64,000 nucleotides of DNA from Thiohalophilus thiocyanatoxydans (GCF_004366735.1 NZ_SOQX01000007.1:1-64000); one strand, 5' to 3'; numbered from the stretch's first letter, positions 1-9,530 are shown. A program made the numbers and translations. The notes: a model not told the origin generated them from the letters alone.

Positions 1-1
1 T

Positions 2-100
2 GAGTACAACTGGCACCGCCCCCATGCCAGCCTGGATTACAAACCGCCGGTTAGCCGGTTGGGGCTTTCCGTGAACAACCTGGTGGGTTTACACAACTAG
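2..100 (+). CDS. IS481/IS3-type transposase, C-terminal fragment (cut by window edge)
   Basis: Frame 2 is open from the window edge to a TAG at 98-100. The peptide ends with WHRPHASLDYKPPVSRL followed by about 14 residues. This is the hallmark C-terminal block (YNWHRPHxSL) of DDE integrase-type transposases of the IS481 and IS3 groups. Only the last 32 residues are visible, so I cannot say whether the element is intact upstream, and I could not place the terminal inverted repeat with confidence. Confidence 0.75.
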   Translation, partial: EYNWHRPHASLDYKPPVSRLGLSVNNLVGLHN

Positions 101-222
101 GTTATAAGCGTTTAGTCGGGTCAGGGCCTGAGGTATCCCCACAAAATCGCGAAGCATGCCTTTGCTCACCCGAAAAGGTTTTGACCTCTTGAACTGGAAA
201 TTAGATTTTCTTCCTCGAGTGG

Positions 223-738
223 TTAATCGGGCACAATCTCGACGCGATCACCAACCGCGATAACACCTCCACTGATAACGGTGACACATATCCCGCTGTT
301 TTTGCCCAGTGCGCCCCCAAGCCCCTTGCCTTCGATCTTGTCCAGGTAGCCGCATGGCGGGCGAGGCTTATGGTAGCGAAAAATGGCCCCGCCTATCCGA
401 AAGGTCTTGTCGTGCAAATCCCGGGTTTTGAGATGGCTAATCACAAGGTTGCGGCGATGATGCCCCGTATCCAGCCTGGCACACAGGGGCTCTGACAGTT
501 TCTTTTTGGCTTTATCCAGATCATCTTCGCTGATCAGCGTGACCTGGCAGGCTTCGGTCACCTGCCAGTAGCCCCTGGCGACACTGTAACGATCACCGCC
601 CAGACCGGTTTGCTCAAGCGCCTGGATACGATCGACGGACTGCATTTCAGCCCCCGCCGAACCGGCAATATAGATCGCCTTGAGTTGCGGCAAAGCGCGA
701 TTACGCGAAAGAGGAAACAGCTTGTTAAAAAGTGACAA
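223..738 (-). CDS. MOSC domain protein
   Basis: This 171-residue protein looks like a stand-alone MOSC domain. MOSC domains occur at the C-terminus of molybdenum cofactor sulfurases and in YiiM/mARC-type proteins, where a conserved cysteine takes part in cofactor or sulfur chemistry. The sequence shows a G-GDRY block (residues 47-51), an NLVIS strand after the basic HHRR, and a cysteine at about position 129 in RPPCGYL, the position expected for the MOSC cysteine. It ends in the usual V-GDRVEI strand. It stands alone next to an IS fragment, so context does not identify its substrate. Confidence 0.8.
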   Translation of the reverse strand: MSLFNKLFPLSRNRALPQLKAIYIAGSAGAEMQSVDRIQALEQTGLGGDRYSVARGYWQVTEACQVTLISEDDLDKAKKKLSEPLCARLDTGHHRRNLVISHLKTRDLHDKTFRIGGAIFRYHKPRPPCGYLDKIEGKGLGGALGKNSGICVTVISGGVIAVGDRVEIVPD

Positions 739-917
739 GATAGGGGCGGTCCTTAAATACTACCATTAACTGGCGGCAACACGGCCCGCCCGAATTTCAG
801 GATTCGAAAAACTTGTTTGTGACAACCGTTTTTCAAATGAAAGGAGACGCATTCGTCAGCGACGTCCCCTTTTACGGTTGTTCGGTGACCCGGTTTTTTC
901 GGGCCGTCAGTAGCGAC

Positions 918-2027
918 TCATTCCCGGTACCAGCTGCCATCCGGCAGCGGCTTCATCCACAGAAAGCTGTACCAGAACCACTGCTCGCCATCGGTCGCCG
1001 GCGCAGTGCAATTGACCTTGGACCGGCCGGGCTGCAACGGCCTGGCGGGGCGTAGCGACAGGCGCGGCGGGTTACCGGTCTCGAGCTCGAGCGGGACCGT
1101 ATCGCCACCCAGGTAGCACCGGATCGCCTCCGGGCGGTAGGGCCCCGGGCCCAGAGTCAAACGCAGTCCCGGCCGGTCATCGCCGGGTTCGAGCACCCCG
1201 CTGTCGGGTCGGGTTGCGGTCACCGGCAGGGGCCGCGAGCGGACCTTGATCGCGAAACTCTCCATGCCGGCGAAGGCGGTCGCGATCGGAAACCGCGGCA
1301 GGGCCGAGAACTCGCTGTCGGACCCGACGGCGCCGGACTGCTGGCCGAAGCCGACGAAATCGAGCTCGCGGACGATCCTCGCGACCGCCGGCGAGAACTC
1401 ACCGAACGGGTACGCGAACAGCCGTGCCGGTCGCTTGAGTTCCTGGTCCAGGCGCTCCTGCGCCTCCACGATCTCACCCCGCAGGCGCCGCAACCAGGCG
1501 GCCTGGTCCTCGCCTTTCAGGCGCCGGATCATATGCGGATGATTAACACTGTGATTACCGATCGTGACCCCGGCTGCCTCCATCTCGCGCAGTTGATCCC
1601 AGGTCACGAAGTTGCGGTCGCCGTCGTCGATCGAATCGGTTGCGATGAAGATCGTGAACGGCCAGCCGCGCGCCTGCAGGCGCGGGAACACCTCTTCGTA
1701 GACCGAGCGGTAACCGTCGTCAAAGGTCAGCGCGATCGTCCGCTCCGGGATATCCTTCCCGGCACGGACGGCGGCGACCAGGCGCGGCAGGGGCCAGACC
1801 TCGAAGCCGTTCGCCGCGAGGTACTCCATATGGCGCTCGAACGTCTCTGGCGTCACGCTGGTCGAGGGGGGGGTATCTTCGGCGACATGATGGTACTCGA
1901 GCACCACCGCGCTGTCGGCAGCGACCGCCACCGTGGACAGAAAAAGCGCGACCAGCGCGAGGCTAGCCTGCGCCATCCAGCCGGTCCAGATCGTTGCGAC
2001 GGATGACACTCCTGATGTGGTGGACAT
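918..2027 (-). CDS. Polysaccharide deacetylase (NodB-type, carbohydrate esterase 4), exported
   Basis: Predicted carbohydrate esterase family 4 enzyme of 369 residues that removes acetyl groups from an exported polysaccharide or peptidoglycan. I place the start at the ATG at 2027, which follows GGAGAG at good spacing, rather than four codons upstream. A hydrophobic segment ending STVAVAA suggests a signal peptide with a long polar n-region. NodB motifs are clear: TFDDGY (motif 1) and NHSVNHPHM (the H-S/T-x3-H motif 2). The last ~110 residues form a separate C-terminal region of unknown role. The 5' end overlaps the 3' end of the glucosaminidase gene by 65 bases, so the two are probably co-transcribed for cell-wall or matrix turnover. 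Confidence 0.88.
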   Translation of the reverse strand: MSTTSGVSSVATIWTGWMAQASLALVALFLSTVAVAADSAVVLEYHHVAEDTPPSTSVTPETFERHMEYLAANGFEVWPLPRLVAAVRAGKDIPERTIALTFDDGYRSVYEEVFPRLQARGWPFTIFIATDSIDDGDRNFVTWDQLREMEAAGVTIGNHSVNHPHMIRRLKGEDQAAWLRRLRGEIVEAQERLDQELKRPARLFAYPFGEFSPAVARIVRELDFVGFGQQSGAVGSDSEFSALPRFPIATAFAGMESFAIKVRSRPLPVTATRPDSGVLEPGDDRPGLRLTLGPGPYRPEAIRCYLGGDTVPLELETGNPPRLSLRPARPLQPGRSKVNCTAPATDGEQWFWYSFLWMKPLPDGSWYRE

Positions 2028-2919
2028 ATTTCTCTCCAATAGCAGCGTATTTGATCAGCCCGGCCGCCATTGCCAGCCCGCCCGGCTTGCGTCCCGCCCT
2101 GCGTGCCTGGGCGCGGATATCACGCAGCGGCTGGAAGGCCGGGTGCGAGTTAAGGGTCCTGAGGTAGGTCCGCACCGATCCCGCGATGGTATCAAAGGCC
2201 TGCACCTCGTAGGTCGCCTGCTCCGGACGCCGGAGTGGAACGAGTCCGCATCCCGGCGTGAAGCACCACTGACCAAACAGATTGTTGCCCTCACGCGCGA
2301 AGCGCGAGGTGCCCCAGGCCGACTCCAGTGCCGCCTGCGACAGTGCCAGCGAGATCGGCACGATGTCGATCCGCGTGGCGAGCTCGCGCGCGCGCTGGAG
2401 ATCCCCTTTCGCCTTCACCCGGTACCGCTTCGCCTGTTTTACCAGCCAGGCATGCTCATCGGGTGTGGCCTGCTCGCCCTCCTCAAGTTCGTCGAGGAGG
2501 GCGAGCAGCTTGTCGCGCTGCGCGAGTACCCGCCGGTTCTCGGACTCGACCACGGGCGACAGGAACTCGATGAACGCCGCCTTGCGCTCGCCGGTGTTCT
2601 CGATCACCCGAAAGTCCGGCAGTGCTCGATCGGCGGGCGGCGACACAGGCATGGGATCGTCACTGAACCGCGCCATGGCCAGGATCACTATGCCTATGCC
2701 GGCACCCACCACCACGGCCTGCCCGACGAGGTGGGGATGTCGTGACTCGATGGCCCGGATCCGCCCGGCAATGCCCCCGGGCAACCGGGCGACGATGGCC
2801 GCGCCCAACCGCCCCGGGTAGGCGAGTACCCGGCGGAGCGCGTCGATCGCCCTGGCCAACAGAGGCCGGCGGCCGATGGCGCGCGTCCCCTCGGCCAGTC
2901 GCTTCAACAACAACTTCAT
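1963..2919 (-). CDS. Bax-like glucosaminidase domain membrane protein
   Basis: Protein of about 318 residues with a basic N-terminal cytoplasmic segment, one transmembrane helix (LVGQAVVVGAGIGIVILAMA) and a periplasmic Bax/FlgJ-like glucosaminidase domain. The family signature is visible as SQAALESAWGTSRFA followed by NNLFGQWCF, then TYLRTLNSHPAF. The glutamate in ALESAWG is the expected catalytic acid. I chose the second Met (2919); a start at 2943 is also open. Such domains cleave GlcNAc linkages in peptidoglycan or related glycans. The neighbouring deacetylase gene overlaps it, which suggests a shared substrate. Confidence 0.85.
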   Translation of the reverse strand: MKLLLKRLAEGTRAIGRRPLLARAIDALRRVLAYPGRLGAAIVARLPGGIAGRIRAIESRHPHLVGQAVVVGAGIGIVILAMARFSDDPMPVSPPADRALPDFRVIENTGERKAAFIEFLSPVVESENRRVLAQRDKLLALLDELEEGEQATPDEHAWLVKQAKRYRVKAKGDLQRARELATRIDIVPISLALSQAALESAWGTSRFAREGNNLFGQWCFTPGCGLVPLRRPEQATYEVQAFDTIAGSVRTYLRTLNSHPAFQPLRDIRAQARRAGRKPGGLAMAAGLIKYAAIGEKYVHHIRSVIRRNDLDRLDGAG

Positions 2920-3069
2920 CGGGTCATTGTGCCCGAGCCCCACCGGTCGAGGCCAGCCGAATTCGGCACGACACGATCAACATGGCAGTTCGACCCCGCG
3001 CATCTTTGCATCGAAGCGCCTCGCCTTCGCACTGAATCGATCCCCGGACCGGGTATAGACAGCATCAAT

Positions 3070-3168
3070 CCCCTTTCGCTGAAAAATCCCCCTGCCCCCC
3101 CGCCTTAATCCGGGCTTTTCGCGGCCGGGCCTTTCCAGTCTCCCCCCCTGGAAAGGGGCTTTGAGTTT
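3070..3168. repeat. Dispersed repeat family 2, copy A
   Basis: This begins with CCCCTTTCGCTGAAAAA and ends with TGGAAAGGGGCTTTGAGTT, and has an internal TTTCCAG/CTGGAAA hairpin. Closely similar blocks lie at 8503-8604 and, with an insertion, at 11061-11206. A tail-only piece is at 6018-6043. This copy lies just past the stop codon of the AspT-family gene. Confidence 0.6.
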
Positions 3169-3171
3169 TGA

Positions 3172-4797
3172 TCAGCCGACAGCACCGAGGGCGACCAGCG
3201 CAAGATTCATCCCCTGCACCAGGGCAATAACCAGGATGAGCGCGACCGGATAGACCGAGGAATACGCGATAACCGGTCGCTCCGAGACGTCGGCCTGACG
3301 AATGATATCCAGTCCCGGGGTAAAGGTCATGCCGCCGCAAATGACACCAAAACATTCGCTCACCGGGATTTTCATGAAAAAGTGTCCAAACAGGAAACTG
3401 GCGAGCATGGGAATGACGGCGAACAGCACCGCGTAGGCCGCGTAATAGACCGCCTGAAAGTCCAGCGACTCGACAAAGCTCTGCCCGGTATCGAACCCGA
3501 CCTGGACAAAGAACAGTGCCAGCCCCAGTTCCTTTAGCACCGCTGTCGCATTGCGCGGGAAGCGACCGATAAAATTACCAATGCGACCAAAGTGGCCGAA
3601 GATCAGGCCCGCCACCAGCGCCCCACCGGCGAGTCCCAGGGAAAACGGTCCCAGTGTCGGCACCGGGATAATAAGCCCGCCGATGGCAAAGGCAAGAAAC
3701 AACGTCGCCGCCAGCGAGCCAATATCCACCCGCCGCTGCACCGTGTGATGTTCATGGCCAAGGAACAGCTCCAGTTGATCAAGCTGGTAGGGTGTCCCCA
3801 CCGCCACAACCACATCGCCGTATTCCAGTGTGAGGTCGTGGCGCGGGACAAATTCCACATTAGAGCGAATGACACGGGTGATCGAGATATTGTATCGAAG
3901 TCGAACACCGAGATCGTTCAGGGAACGATTCAGTACGGAAGTGTTCTCCACCACGATGGAGCGGGTGTCGAGTTCCGAGTTCTCATCGAACTTCTCATGA
4001 ATCTCCTCACCGAGCAGTTCGCCCACGGTTTTTACATCGTCGGGCAGGCCTTCCAGGCGTACGACGTCACCAACCAGAAGCACGGTGTTACCGCCCGCCG
4101 TTCGCAGCGAGAGATCGCGCAATATCCCGGATACCACCACGTTGTGCAGCTGGAACAGCTCGATATCGCGAATCAAAGTGCCGGTTAATTCGGTGTTATG
4201 GACTTTGTATACGGCAGTATGCACTTGCGAACGGGATTGCACTTCCGCCTCCATTCGCCCGCGCAATAATTTAACCGAGATCGTAATAAAAAGAATCACC
4301 CCCAGCAGGCCGAAAGGATAGGCGACGCCGTAACCAAAAATAACCTCACTCTCCGGACTGAACTGCAAGGCACTGATCAGCGCCGGGCTGGAGGTGAAGG
4401 CCCCGGCAAACAGGCCGAGTCCAACGCCGGGAGGTACCGAGGCAATGGCTATGATCGCAACCACGGTCACGCCCGCAACAGCCAGCAGTACCAGGACATT
4501 GGCAATATAACGTTTTCCGTGTTGTTTGAAGGCACGGAAAAAACTCGGGCCAGCCTCCAGTCCGACACAAAGCAAAAACAGAACAATGCCGAGATCCTGA
4601 AGGATGATGATAGGCTCGAATTGATAAAAGTAGCCGGCTATCATCGCAACGATCAAAACACCGCTGGATCCAAAACCGACGCCCTTGATCCGCAGATTAC
4701 CAAATGCAATCCCGAGCAGAATCACCAAAAAGGTGACAATCAGCTCGGTCTTGCGGAAGAAGAATTCAATCGGTACAACACCTTCTGTTTCCAGCAT
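3172..4797 (-). CDS. AspT/YidE-family putative antiporter with two TrkA-C domains
   Basis: Protein of 541 residues with the layout of the aspartate:alanine exchanger family: five or six N-terminal membrane helices, a central hydrophilic region holding two RCK_C/TrkA-C-like domains (roughly residues 200-370), then five or six more helices. Repeated glycine-rich helix motifs (LCVGLEAGPSFF in the first half, FFVQVGFDTGQSF in the second) and the paired FTSSPALISAL and CGGMTFTPGLDII blocks are family features. The substrate cannot be inferred. It is a single gene, with a dispersed repeat immediately downstream. Confidence 0.85.
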   Translation of the reverse strand: MLETEGVVPIEFFFRKTELIVTFLVILLGIAFGNLRIKGVGFGSSGVLIVAMIAGYFYQFEPIIILQDLGIVLFLLCVGLEAGPSFFRAFKQHGKRYIANVLVLLAVAGVTVVAIIAIASVPPGVGLGLFAGAFTSSPALISALQFSPESEVIFGYGVAYPFGLLGVILFITISVKLLRGRMEAEVQSRSQVHTAVYKVHNTELTGTLIRDIELFQLHNVVVSGILRDLSLRTAGGNTVLLVGDVVRLEGLPDDVKTVGELLGEEIHEKFDENSELDTRSIVVENTSVLNRSLNDLGVRLRYNISITRVIRSNVEFVPRHDLTLEYGDVVVAVGTPYQLDQLELFLGHEHHTVQRRVDIGSLAATLFLAFAIGGLIIPVPTLGPFSLGLAGGALVAGLIFGHFGRIGNFIGRFPRNATAVLKELGLALFFVQVGFDTGQSFVESLDFQAVYYAAYAVLFAVIPMLASFLFGHFFMKIPVSECFGVICGGMTFTPGLDIIRQADVSERPVIAYSSVYPVALILVIALVQGMNLALVALGAVG

Positions 4798-4967
4798 AGG
4801 ACCTGATCCCGGTTAGCGAGAAATGCCACGGACTCCGATGAGCCGTGTTCAGAGTGCAGAAAAATGAATCACTCGCAAGCTGAGGAGCGATTCACAGCGT
4901 CGTACAAGTTAAATTCATCATAGTTGACCAGACCGCCTGGTTCAATTAAACCAGAGGTTCCTGGATG

Positions 4968-5021
4968 AGTCAGGGTCAGCACAGATTTCTCTAATATTGT
5001 AACAATTGTTTTCTGACCCGG
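4968..5021. repeat. GGGTCAG/CTGACCC inverted pair between genes
   Basis: GGGTCAG and CTGACCC arms surround an AT-rich centre. The element lies just past the stop of the membrane protein gene at 5043. It resembles the GGGTCAGG hairpin at 23624-23675. There is no T-tract, so it is more likely a REP-like element than a terminator. The rest of 4798-5042 shows nothing else I can support. Confidence 0.4.
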
Positions 5022-5042
5022 TTTTTCGAATTGCGCGTCGCG

Positions 5043-5507
5043 TTACACGAAGGCAATCAAACGGCCACAGACCAGTGCGCCGAGCCAGCACACCGTCGAC
5101 AGGGTGGCATGCACCCTGAGCCGCGGTTCAATCGCGCCATGGAGCGCCAGACCGTAGGCCCGGTGCAGCAGCCATGCCGACAACGTCCCGACCGCCACCA
5201 GCACGATCTTGGTTTGCAAAAACACAATTTGTGAGTATTCCACAGCCTTGACCGAGAACAACAAGGTGCCGGCGACAATCGCGAGCGCCAGCCCGGTTGC
5301 GGCGACCGGCAGGAGCACCCGCGCCAGATTCATGCGCGGGATGTTCCGCCATAGTCCGAGGAGGTGCAGGTTGAAGGGCATGATTGCACCGACCAGCAGC
5401 GCGATGCCCAGAATATGCGTCGTGATGACCGCGGCGTAGCCCCAGCGTGATACGCGCAGATACTCCGCAACGGCGGTCGACTCCAGCGCGGCGAACAGCG
5501 ATTCCAC
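5043..5507 (-). CDS. Four-helix integral membrane protein of unknown function (DUF6644-like)
   Basis: Protein of 154 residues with four hydrophobic segments and conserved-looking histidines in helix 1 (ITTHILGIALLVG) and after helix 3. The general pattern resembles small four-helix proteins annotated as DUF2214/DUF6644, which often sit beside the DUF6152 family. The next gene upstream here is a DUF6152 protein whose stop is 13 bases before this start, so they form an operon. The function is not known. Confidence 0.7.
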   Translation of the reverse strand: MESLFAALESTAVAEYLRVSRWGYAAVITTHILGIALLVGAIMPFNLHLLGLWRNIPRMNLARVLLPVAATGLALAIVAGTLLFSVKAVEYSQIVFLQTKIVLVAVGTLSAWLLHRAYGLALHGAIEPRLRVHATLSTVCWLGALVCGRLIAFV

Positions 5508-5520
5508 CAGCCCCTGGTCT

Positions 5521-5886
5521 CTAATCTCGATCCGGATACAATACGTACTCGCGCTCGCCCAGGAACAGGCGTTCCACTTTCATGTGCTTCTGCGTGCCAT
5601 CGGCCGCCGGCTCACCGATGGCGCGGATCTCGACACCTTCCGCCAGATCGCCGTCCTTCAGGCCGGCCCGTTCATTGCGCCACGGCTGTCCCACTTCGAC
5701 GGTCCAGGTCTCGCCTTCCACATCCACTTCGAGTCTGCCGTGGGGATTGCCGAGTCGAACGCTCGTGATCACGCCAGTGAGCTCGATATTGCCGCCGGTC
5801 GTCCAGGCCCAGCCATGATGCGCGAACCCGCTGCTGCTAAATAAGAACAGAACGATGGCCGCCAATGGCGCGAATAGTGTCCTCAT
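5521..5886 (-). CDS. DUF6152 family exported protein
   Basis: Predicted secreted protein of 121 residues. I place the start at 5886 because a GGAG lies 8 bases upstream and the peptide then opens with a good Sec signal (MRTLFAPLAAIVLFLFSSSGFAH) ending near AHHGW. The mature domain begins with the HHGW motif and continues as a small beta-rich domain (ELTGVITSVRLGNPHGRLEV), the pattern of DUF6152. Members are commonly paired with small membrane proteins, as here. No enzymatic residues are evident. Confidence 0.8.
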   Translation of the reverse strand: MRTLFAPLAAIVLFLFSSSGFAHHGWAWTTGGNIELTGVITSVRLGNPHGRLEVDVEGETWTVEVGQPWRNERAGLKDGDLAEGVEIRAIGEPAADGTQKHMKVERLFLGEREYVLYPDRD

Positions 5887-6050
5887 GATCGTCTCCGTGC
5901 CGCAAGGCATTTGGATTGAACAGAATAGTTCAAGATCGGACTTCCCGGGGAAGCCGCCGTTAAAAACCAGACAACAAGACCGTGACGCTGGTTCCGCCGC
6001 TGCGCGGTCCAGGAGGAGTAAAGGGCTTTGACTCCTTAAGTTTTTGCTCC

Positions 6051-8318
6051 TCAGTCGGCGGCAAGACCGATTTCCAGGACGACCGTGCCATCATTGGCCT
6101 TGACTTCAAGGGGTGCCATCCAGCGTACACGGTCGGGCTCGATCGCCGGGGCGTCGCCCTCACCCAGGATGACATTGCGAACGGCGTCGGCGCGGGCCTG
6201 CGCCAGCGCTTTGAGGTCTTCTTCAGTGACGGTCTGGGCGGCAGTCACTTGCGTGGCCAGGTGTTCGCGGTACGCGGCGGCGTCGAGTTTCGGTGGCTCA
6301 TTTTCTGCTGCGCTGGTGAAGCGCTCGCGAACCTCCCCGAGCGCCTGCTGCGGATACCGCTCGGCAAACATCGCCTCCAGCGTCTCGCGGGTTTCGGCGG
6401 CCTTCAGGCTCGGGTTGGCGACGTCGAGACCCGCCTGCTCCAGCCGCTCGACCATAGCGGCCAGGGCCTGTTGCCGCTGGAGCGCCGTGCGGTCGGCGTC
6501 CGGTGCATACGGTGCGGGAAGCTTGAGGGCGAGTTCGGGCCGTTGGTTAAGAGCGGTGCGCAGCTGGTCCAGGCCTTTTTGTTGCGGTGGTGCGACATCG
6601 CTGGAACCCGGGACGAAGGCCACCTTCGCGAGCTCGTCGGGGTCGGCGTCGCCGCCGACGAGGCTGGCCAACAGATTGAACGGCGAAGTGATAATGCCTT
6701 GCAGTATATCCGTGAACGCCTGTCGAATCGCCGGCCCGAAGGAGAACTCGGGATCGTTGACGTCACCCTGGACCGGTATATCGACCCTGATCACCCCGTC
6801 GCTATCCTTGAGCAGCGCAATGGCCAGACCCAGCGGCAGATTCGTCGCGTCCGGGTGTTCGAAGCTTTCACCCAGCTTCAGGTTGCGCAGGACAATGTGG
6901 TTGCTGGCGTCGAGACGGCCATCGTCCAGCACGTAGCCAAGATCGAGGTCCGCACGACCCGCGGCGATCCGCTGACCGGCGAACTGGACTGCATAGGGTG
7001 TAAACGCCGGGATAGCCAGGTTCTCGAAGACGAGATCGACCTGCGCCCGGCTGAGCGGGTGCCACGGATTCAGCTCCCCCTTGATCCGGGCCTGGCCGTA
7101 ATCCTCGACCTGTCCTTCCAGATCAACCCGCGCCGGCTCCTCCAGCCCGGACGCAAGCCGCGAGATGCTGCCCTTGAGCTGCTGCACGCGGGTGGCGAAC
7201 GGCAGCGGCAGAGACCGGTCCGAAAAGGCCAGTACCCCACCGTCGAGACGGGCGCCGCCGATCACGATGTCGAACGGTTCGGTCTCAGTTTCCGGCGCCG
7301 CTTCCGGGACGGCAGGCCGATCGACCAGTAAATCGCCCAGATTCGTGCTGCGGTCCTCGGCGATGAACACCCGGGCGGAAGGCTGATCGATCCGGATGAC
7401 CGACAGCTCGAGCAAACGCGCGCCGAGGCGAAAATCGATCTCATCGATGGCCAGCGCCTGCCAGCCCACGACATCCTCACTACCGTCGCGTTCGCTAATG
7501 CCCAGCGCATCGATCCGGGCACTGCCGGCGTAGGTCAGCGGGTCGTGGCGGCCGCTGCGCAATTCGCCTTCGGTGCTCAGGTTGCCGCTGTCGACTCGCA
7601 CGTGGGCGAAGCGCCGGACAAACGGTTCCGCCAGCGCGAGCGCCAGATCCTCGACCTCGAGGGTGCCGGCCAGGTCGAGCCCGGGCAATAGCTGAACCTT
7701 CCCGTCGAAGGCGAATTCCCCGCCCAGCTCGAATCGACCGCTGACCTGAAACGGCGTGACGGCGTCCTCGGCGAGGATAAAATCATCAAGCGAGAAATCG
7801 ATATCGTCGAGCGCGATCGGCACCGTTGGGCCGCTCTGTTCGGGCCGGATGATCACGCCTTCTTCATCGCGCGGCAGCGGCCGGCGGACGAACTCGGTCA
7901 GCAGACGGGTGACACGCGTCTGTCCCGAGTCAAACCCTTCTTCGTGGACACGGGCACCTTCCAGGCGCGCCGTGGGTACAACAGCCGTCCACTCGAACAG
8001 GCTGGACCAGGCCGCCACGTCGACGAACAGGCGTTTGAAACCAATGAGTTCCTGGCCATCGACATCGTCCAGCGCGAGATCCTCGATCTCGACAGTGAGC
8101 GTAAACGGATTGGTGTGCACGGCCCCGATGCGCAGATCGCGGCCGAGATCGTCCGCCACCATATTGACCGCATACCCCGTTGCCACCCACGGCAGAACAA
8201 AAAAGCCGACAAGCGCGTACACAATGACGACCGCGACAAGCCAGAAACGGATTCGGCGCAGGTTGAGCCAGTACTCGCGAAGCCAGGACCAGGCCGAGCG
8301 GGCGGTATATGTCTTCAT
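6051..8318 (-). CDS. DUF748 (AsmA-like) envelope protein
   Basis: Protein of 755 residues with one N-terminal membrane helix (residues ~19-42) and a long periplasmic part. I chose the Met at 8318 because AAAGG precedes it. The body is made of repeated beta-strand segments typical of DUF748/AsmA-type proteins, which form elongated hydrophobic grooves linked to lipid transport between the membranes. The motif RIAAGRADLDLGYVLDDGRL near residues 460-480 and the N-terminal DLRIGAVHTNPFTLTVEIED match the family. The C-terminal ~170 residues are polar and helix-rich, ending in a strand-like segment. It appears to be monocistronic. Confidence 0.8.
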   Translation of the reverse strand: MKTYTARSAWSWLREYWLNLRRIRFWLVAVVIVYALVGFFVLPWVATGYAVNMVADDLGRDLRIGAVHTNPFTLTVEIEDLALDDVDGQELIGFKRLFVDVAAWSSLFEWTAVVPTARLEGARVHEEGFDSGQTRVTRLLTEFVRRPLPRDEEGVIIRPEQSGPTVPIALDDIDFSLDDFILAEDAVTPFQVSGRFELGGEFAFDGKVQLLPGLDLAGTLEVEDLALALAEPFVRRFAHVRVDSGNLSTEGELRSGRHDPLTYAGSARIDALGISERDGSEDVVGWQALAIDEIDFRLGARLLELSVIRIDQPSARVFIAEDRSTNLGDLLVDRPAVPEAAPETETEPFDIVIGGARLDGGVLAFSDRSLPLPFATRVQQLKGSISRLASGLEEPARVDLEGQVEDYGQARIKGELNPWHPLSRAQVDLVFENLAIPAFTPYAVQFAGQRIAAGRADLDLGYVLDDGRLDASNHIVLRNLKLGESFEHPDATNLPLGLAIALLKDSDGVIRVDIPVQGDVNDPEFSFGPAIRQAFTDILQGIITSPFNLLASLVGGDADPDELAKVAFVPGSSDVAPPQQKGLDQLRTALNQRPELALKLPAPYAPDADRTALQRQQALAAMVERLEQAGLDVANPSLKAAETRETLEAMFAERYPQQALGEVRERFTSAAENEPPKLDAAAYREHLATQVTAAQTVTEEDLKALAQARADAVRNVILGEGDAPAIEPDRVRWMAPLEVKANDGTVVLEIGLAAD

Positions 8319-8348
8319 GGATTCGCCTTTGGCACGCACGGCGCCCAT

Positions 8349-8730
8349 ATAGCCAGAGAAAGCGGGATGCGAGGCGTGGGGGGGTCAGCTTTGACGCACC
8401 ACCCGGAACGGACGTTCGTAACCGTCAGCTCCACTGCCGCTATCCACACTGCCGGGGACAACGATTGGAAAGGCCCCGGACAAATAAAGTATAGGAGCCA
8501 TAACCCCCCTTTTCACTGAAAAACGCCCCTGCCCTCGCAGCAACCGGACTTTCACGACCAGGCCGTTCCAATCTCACTATTGGAAAAGGGCTTTAACTCC
8601 TTGAGTCGACCGCCGGGTGTACGTTGTCCTGAACAACATGGATTTATGGCGGTCATACATCGTGTATGTGGCGTAACAGGCCACCGGTGCAGTAATATAG
8701 CGTATTGCAAACACAACCAGTCTAAAGCCA
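8349..8730. other. Intergenic region with dispersed repeat family 2, copy B (8503-8604)
   Basis: This 382-base stretch separates two divergent genes. Positions 8503-8604 match the repeat at 3070-3168: a CCCCTTTTCACTGAAAAA head, an ATTGG-centred hairpin and an AAAGGGCTTTAACTCCTTGAG tail. The remainder should contain the two divergent promoters, but I could not pick convincing -35/-10 boxes. Confidence 0.5.
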
Positions 8731-9450
8731 ATGAACGACGAGACACCGACGACAGCGCAGCCCGCCCCCACGCATAAACCCAGACCCCTGGTCGACCTGT
8801 TGGTCAGCATCCTGATCCCCTCCGCCATCCTGATGAAACTCAGCGGCCCGGAGCATCTGGGCCCAGGCGGCGCGCTTGTCATTGCGCTGGCATTTCCGCT
8901 CGGCTGGGGCACATTTGAATTATTCAAATACCGGAAATTCAACTTCATTGCGCTGCTTGGTCTGGTCAGTGTATTGCTCACCGGCGGTATCGGTCTTCTG
9001 GAGCTCGCCCCCAAATGGCTGGCGGTCAAGGAAGCCGCGATACCCGGGATCATCGGTATCGCGATCCTCGTCTCGACCTATACGCCCTATCCGCTAATCA
9101 GAACATTGGTGTATAACCCGCGGATAATGAATATTGAGAAGATCGAGATGAAGCTTCATGAACTCGGTAACCGGGGGATATTTGACCGTCGACTACAGAA
9201 TGCGACGTATCTGTTGAGCAGCACTTTCCTGTTCTCCGCCACCATGAACTATCTGCTTGCCATCTGGATCGTCACCAGTCCGGCAGGCACGACCGCGTTC
9301 AACGAGGAACTCGGACAGATGACCTTACTGAGCTACCCGATGATTGCCATCCCCTCAACCGTGATGATGATAGCCATTCTGTTTTACCTGTGGCGGACAA
9401 TTCGGCTGCTGACCGGGTTCAAATTGGAGGACGTCGTTAACACACAGTGA
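8731..9450 (+). CDS. Six-helix membrane protein of unknown function (VC0807-like)
   Basis: Protein of 239 residues. After a polar N-terminus of ~20 residues come about six membrane helices, with a long loop between helices 4 and 5 (NIEKIEMKLHELGNRGIFDRRLQNATYLL). The arrangement, including FPLGWGTFELFKYRKFNFIALLGLVSVLLTGGIGLLEL, resembles proteins annotated as VC0807 family, whose role is unknown. The motif after helix 4 ending in an NATYLLSSTFLFSATMNY helix is well conserved in that group. The assignment is by pattern only. Confidence 0.65.
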   Translation: MNDETPTTAQPAPTHKPRPLVDLLVSILIPSAILMKLSGPEHLGPGGALVIALAFPLGWGTFELFKYRKFNFIALLGLVSVLLTGGIGLLELAPKWLAVKEAAIPGIIGIAILVSTYTPYPLIRTLVYNPRIMNIEKIEMKLHELGNRGIFDRRLQNATYLLSSTFLFSATMNYLLAIWIVTSPAGTTAFNEELGQMTLLSYPMIAIPSTVMMIAILFYLWRTIRLLTGFKLEDVVNTQ

Positions 9451-9530
9451 AAACTGATCGTGCCAGCGATCGAGCCTGAATTTCCCGGACTCTATACATA
9501 ATAATGAACCGCGTTTGTCATCGCCCCCTT

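Noticed and set aside
5982-7331. A 449-codon forward frame opposite the DUF748 gene
   Set aside because: The DUF748 protein on the other strand is well supported by membrane segment, motifs and ribosome binding site; the forward frame has none of these.
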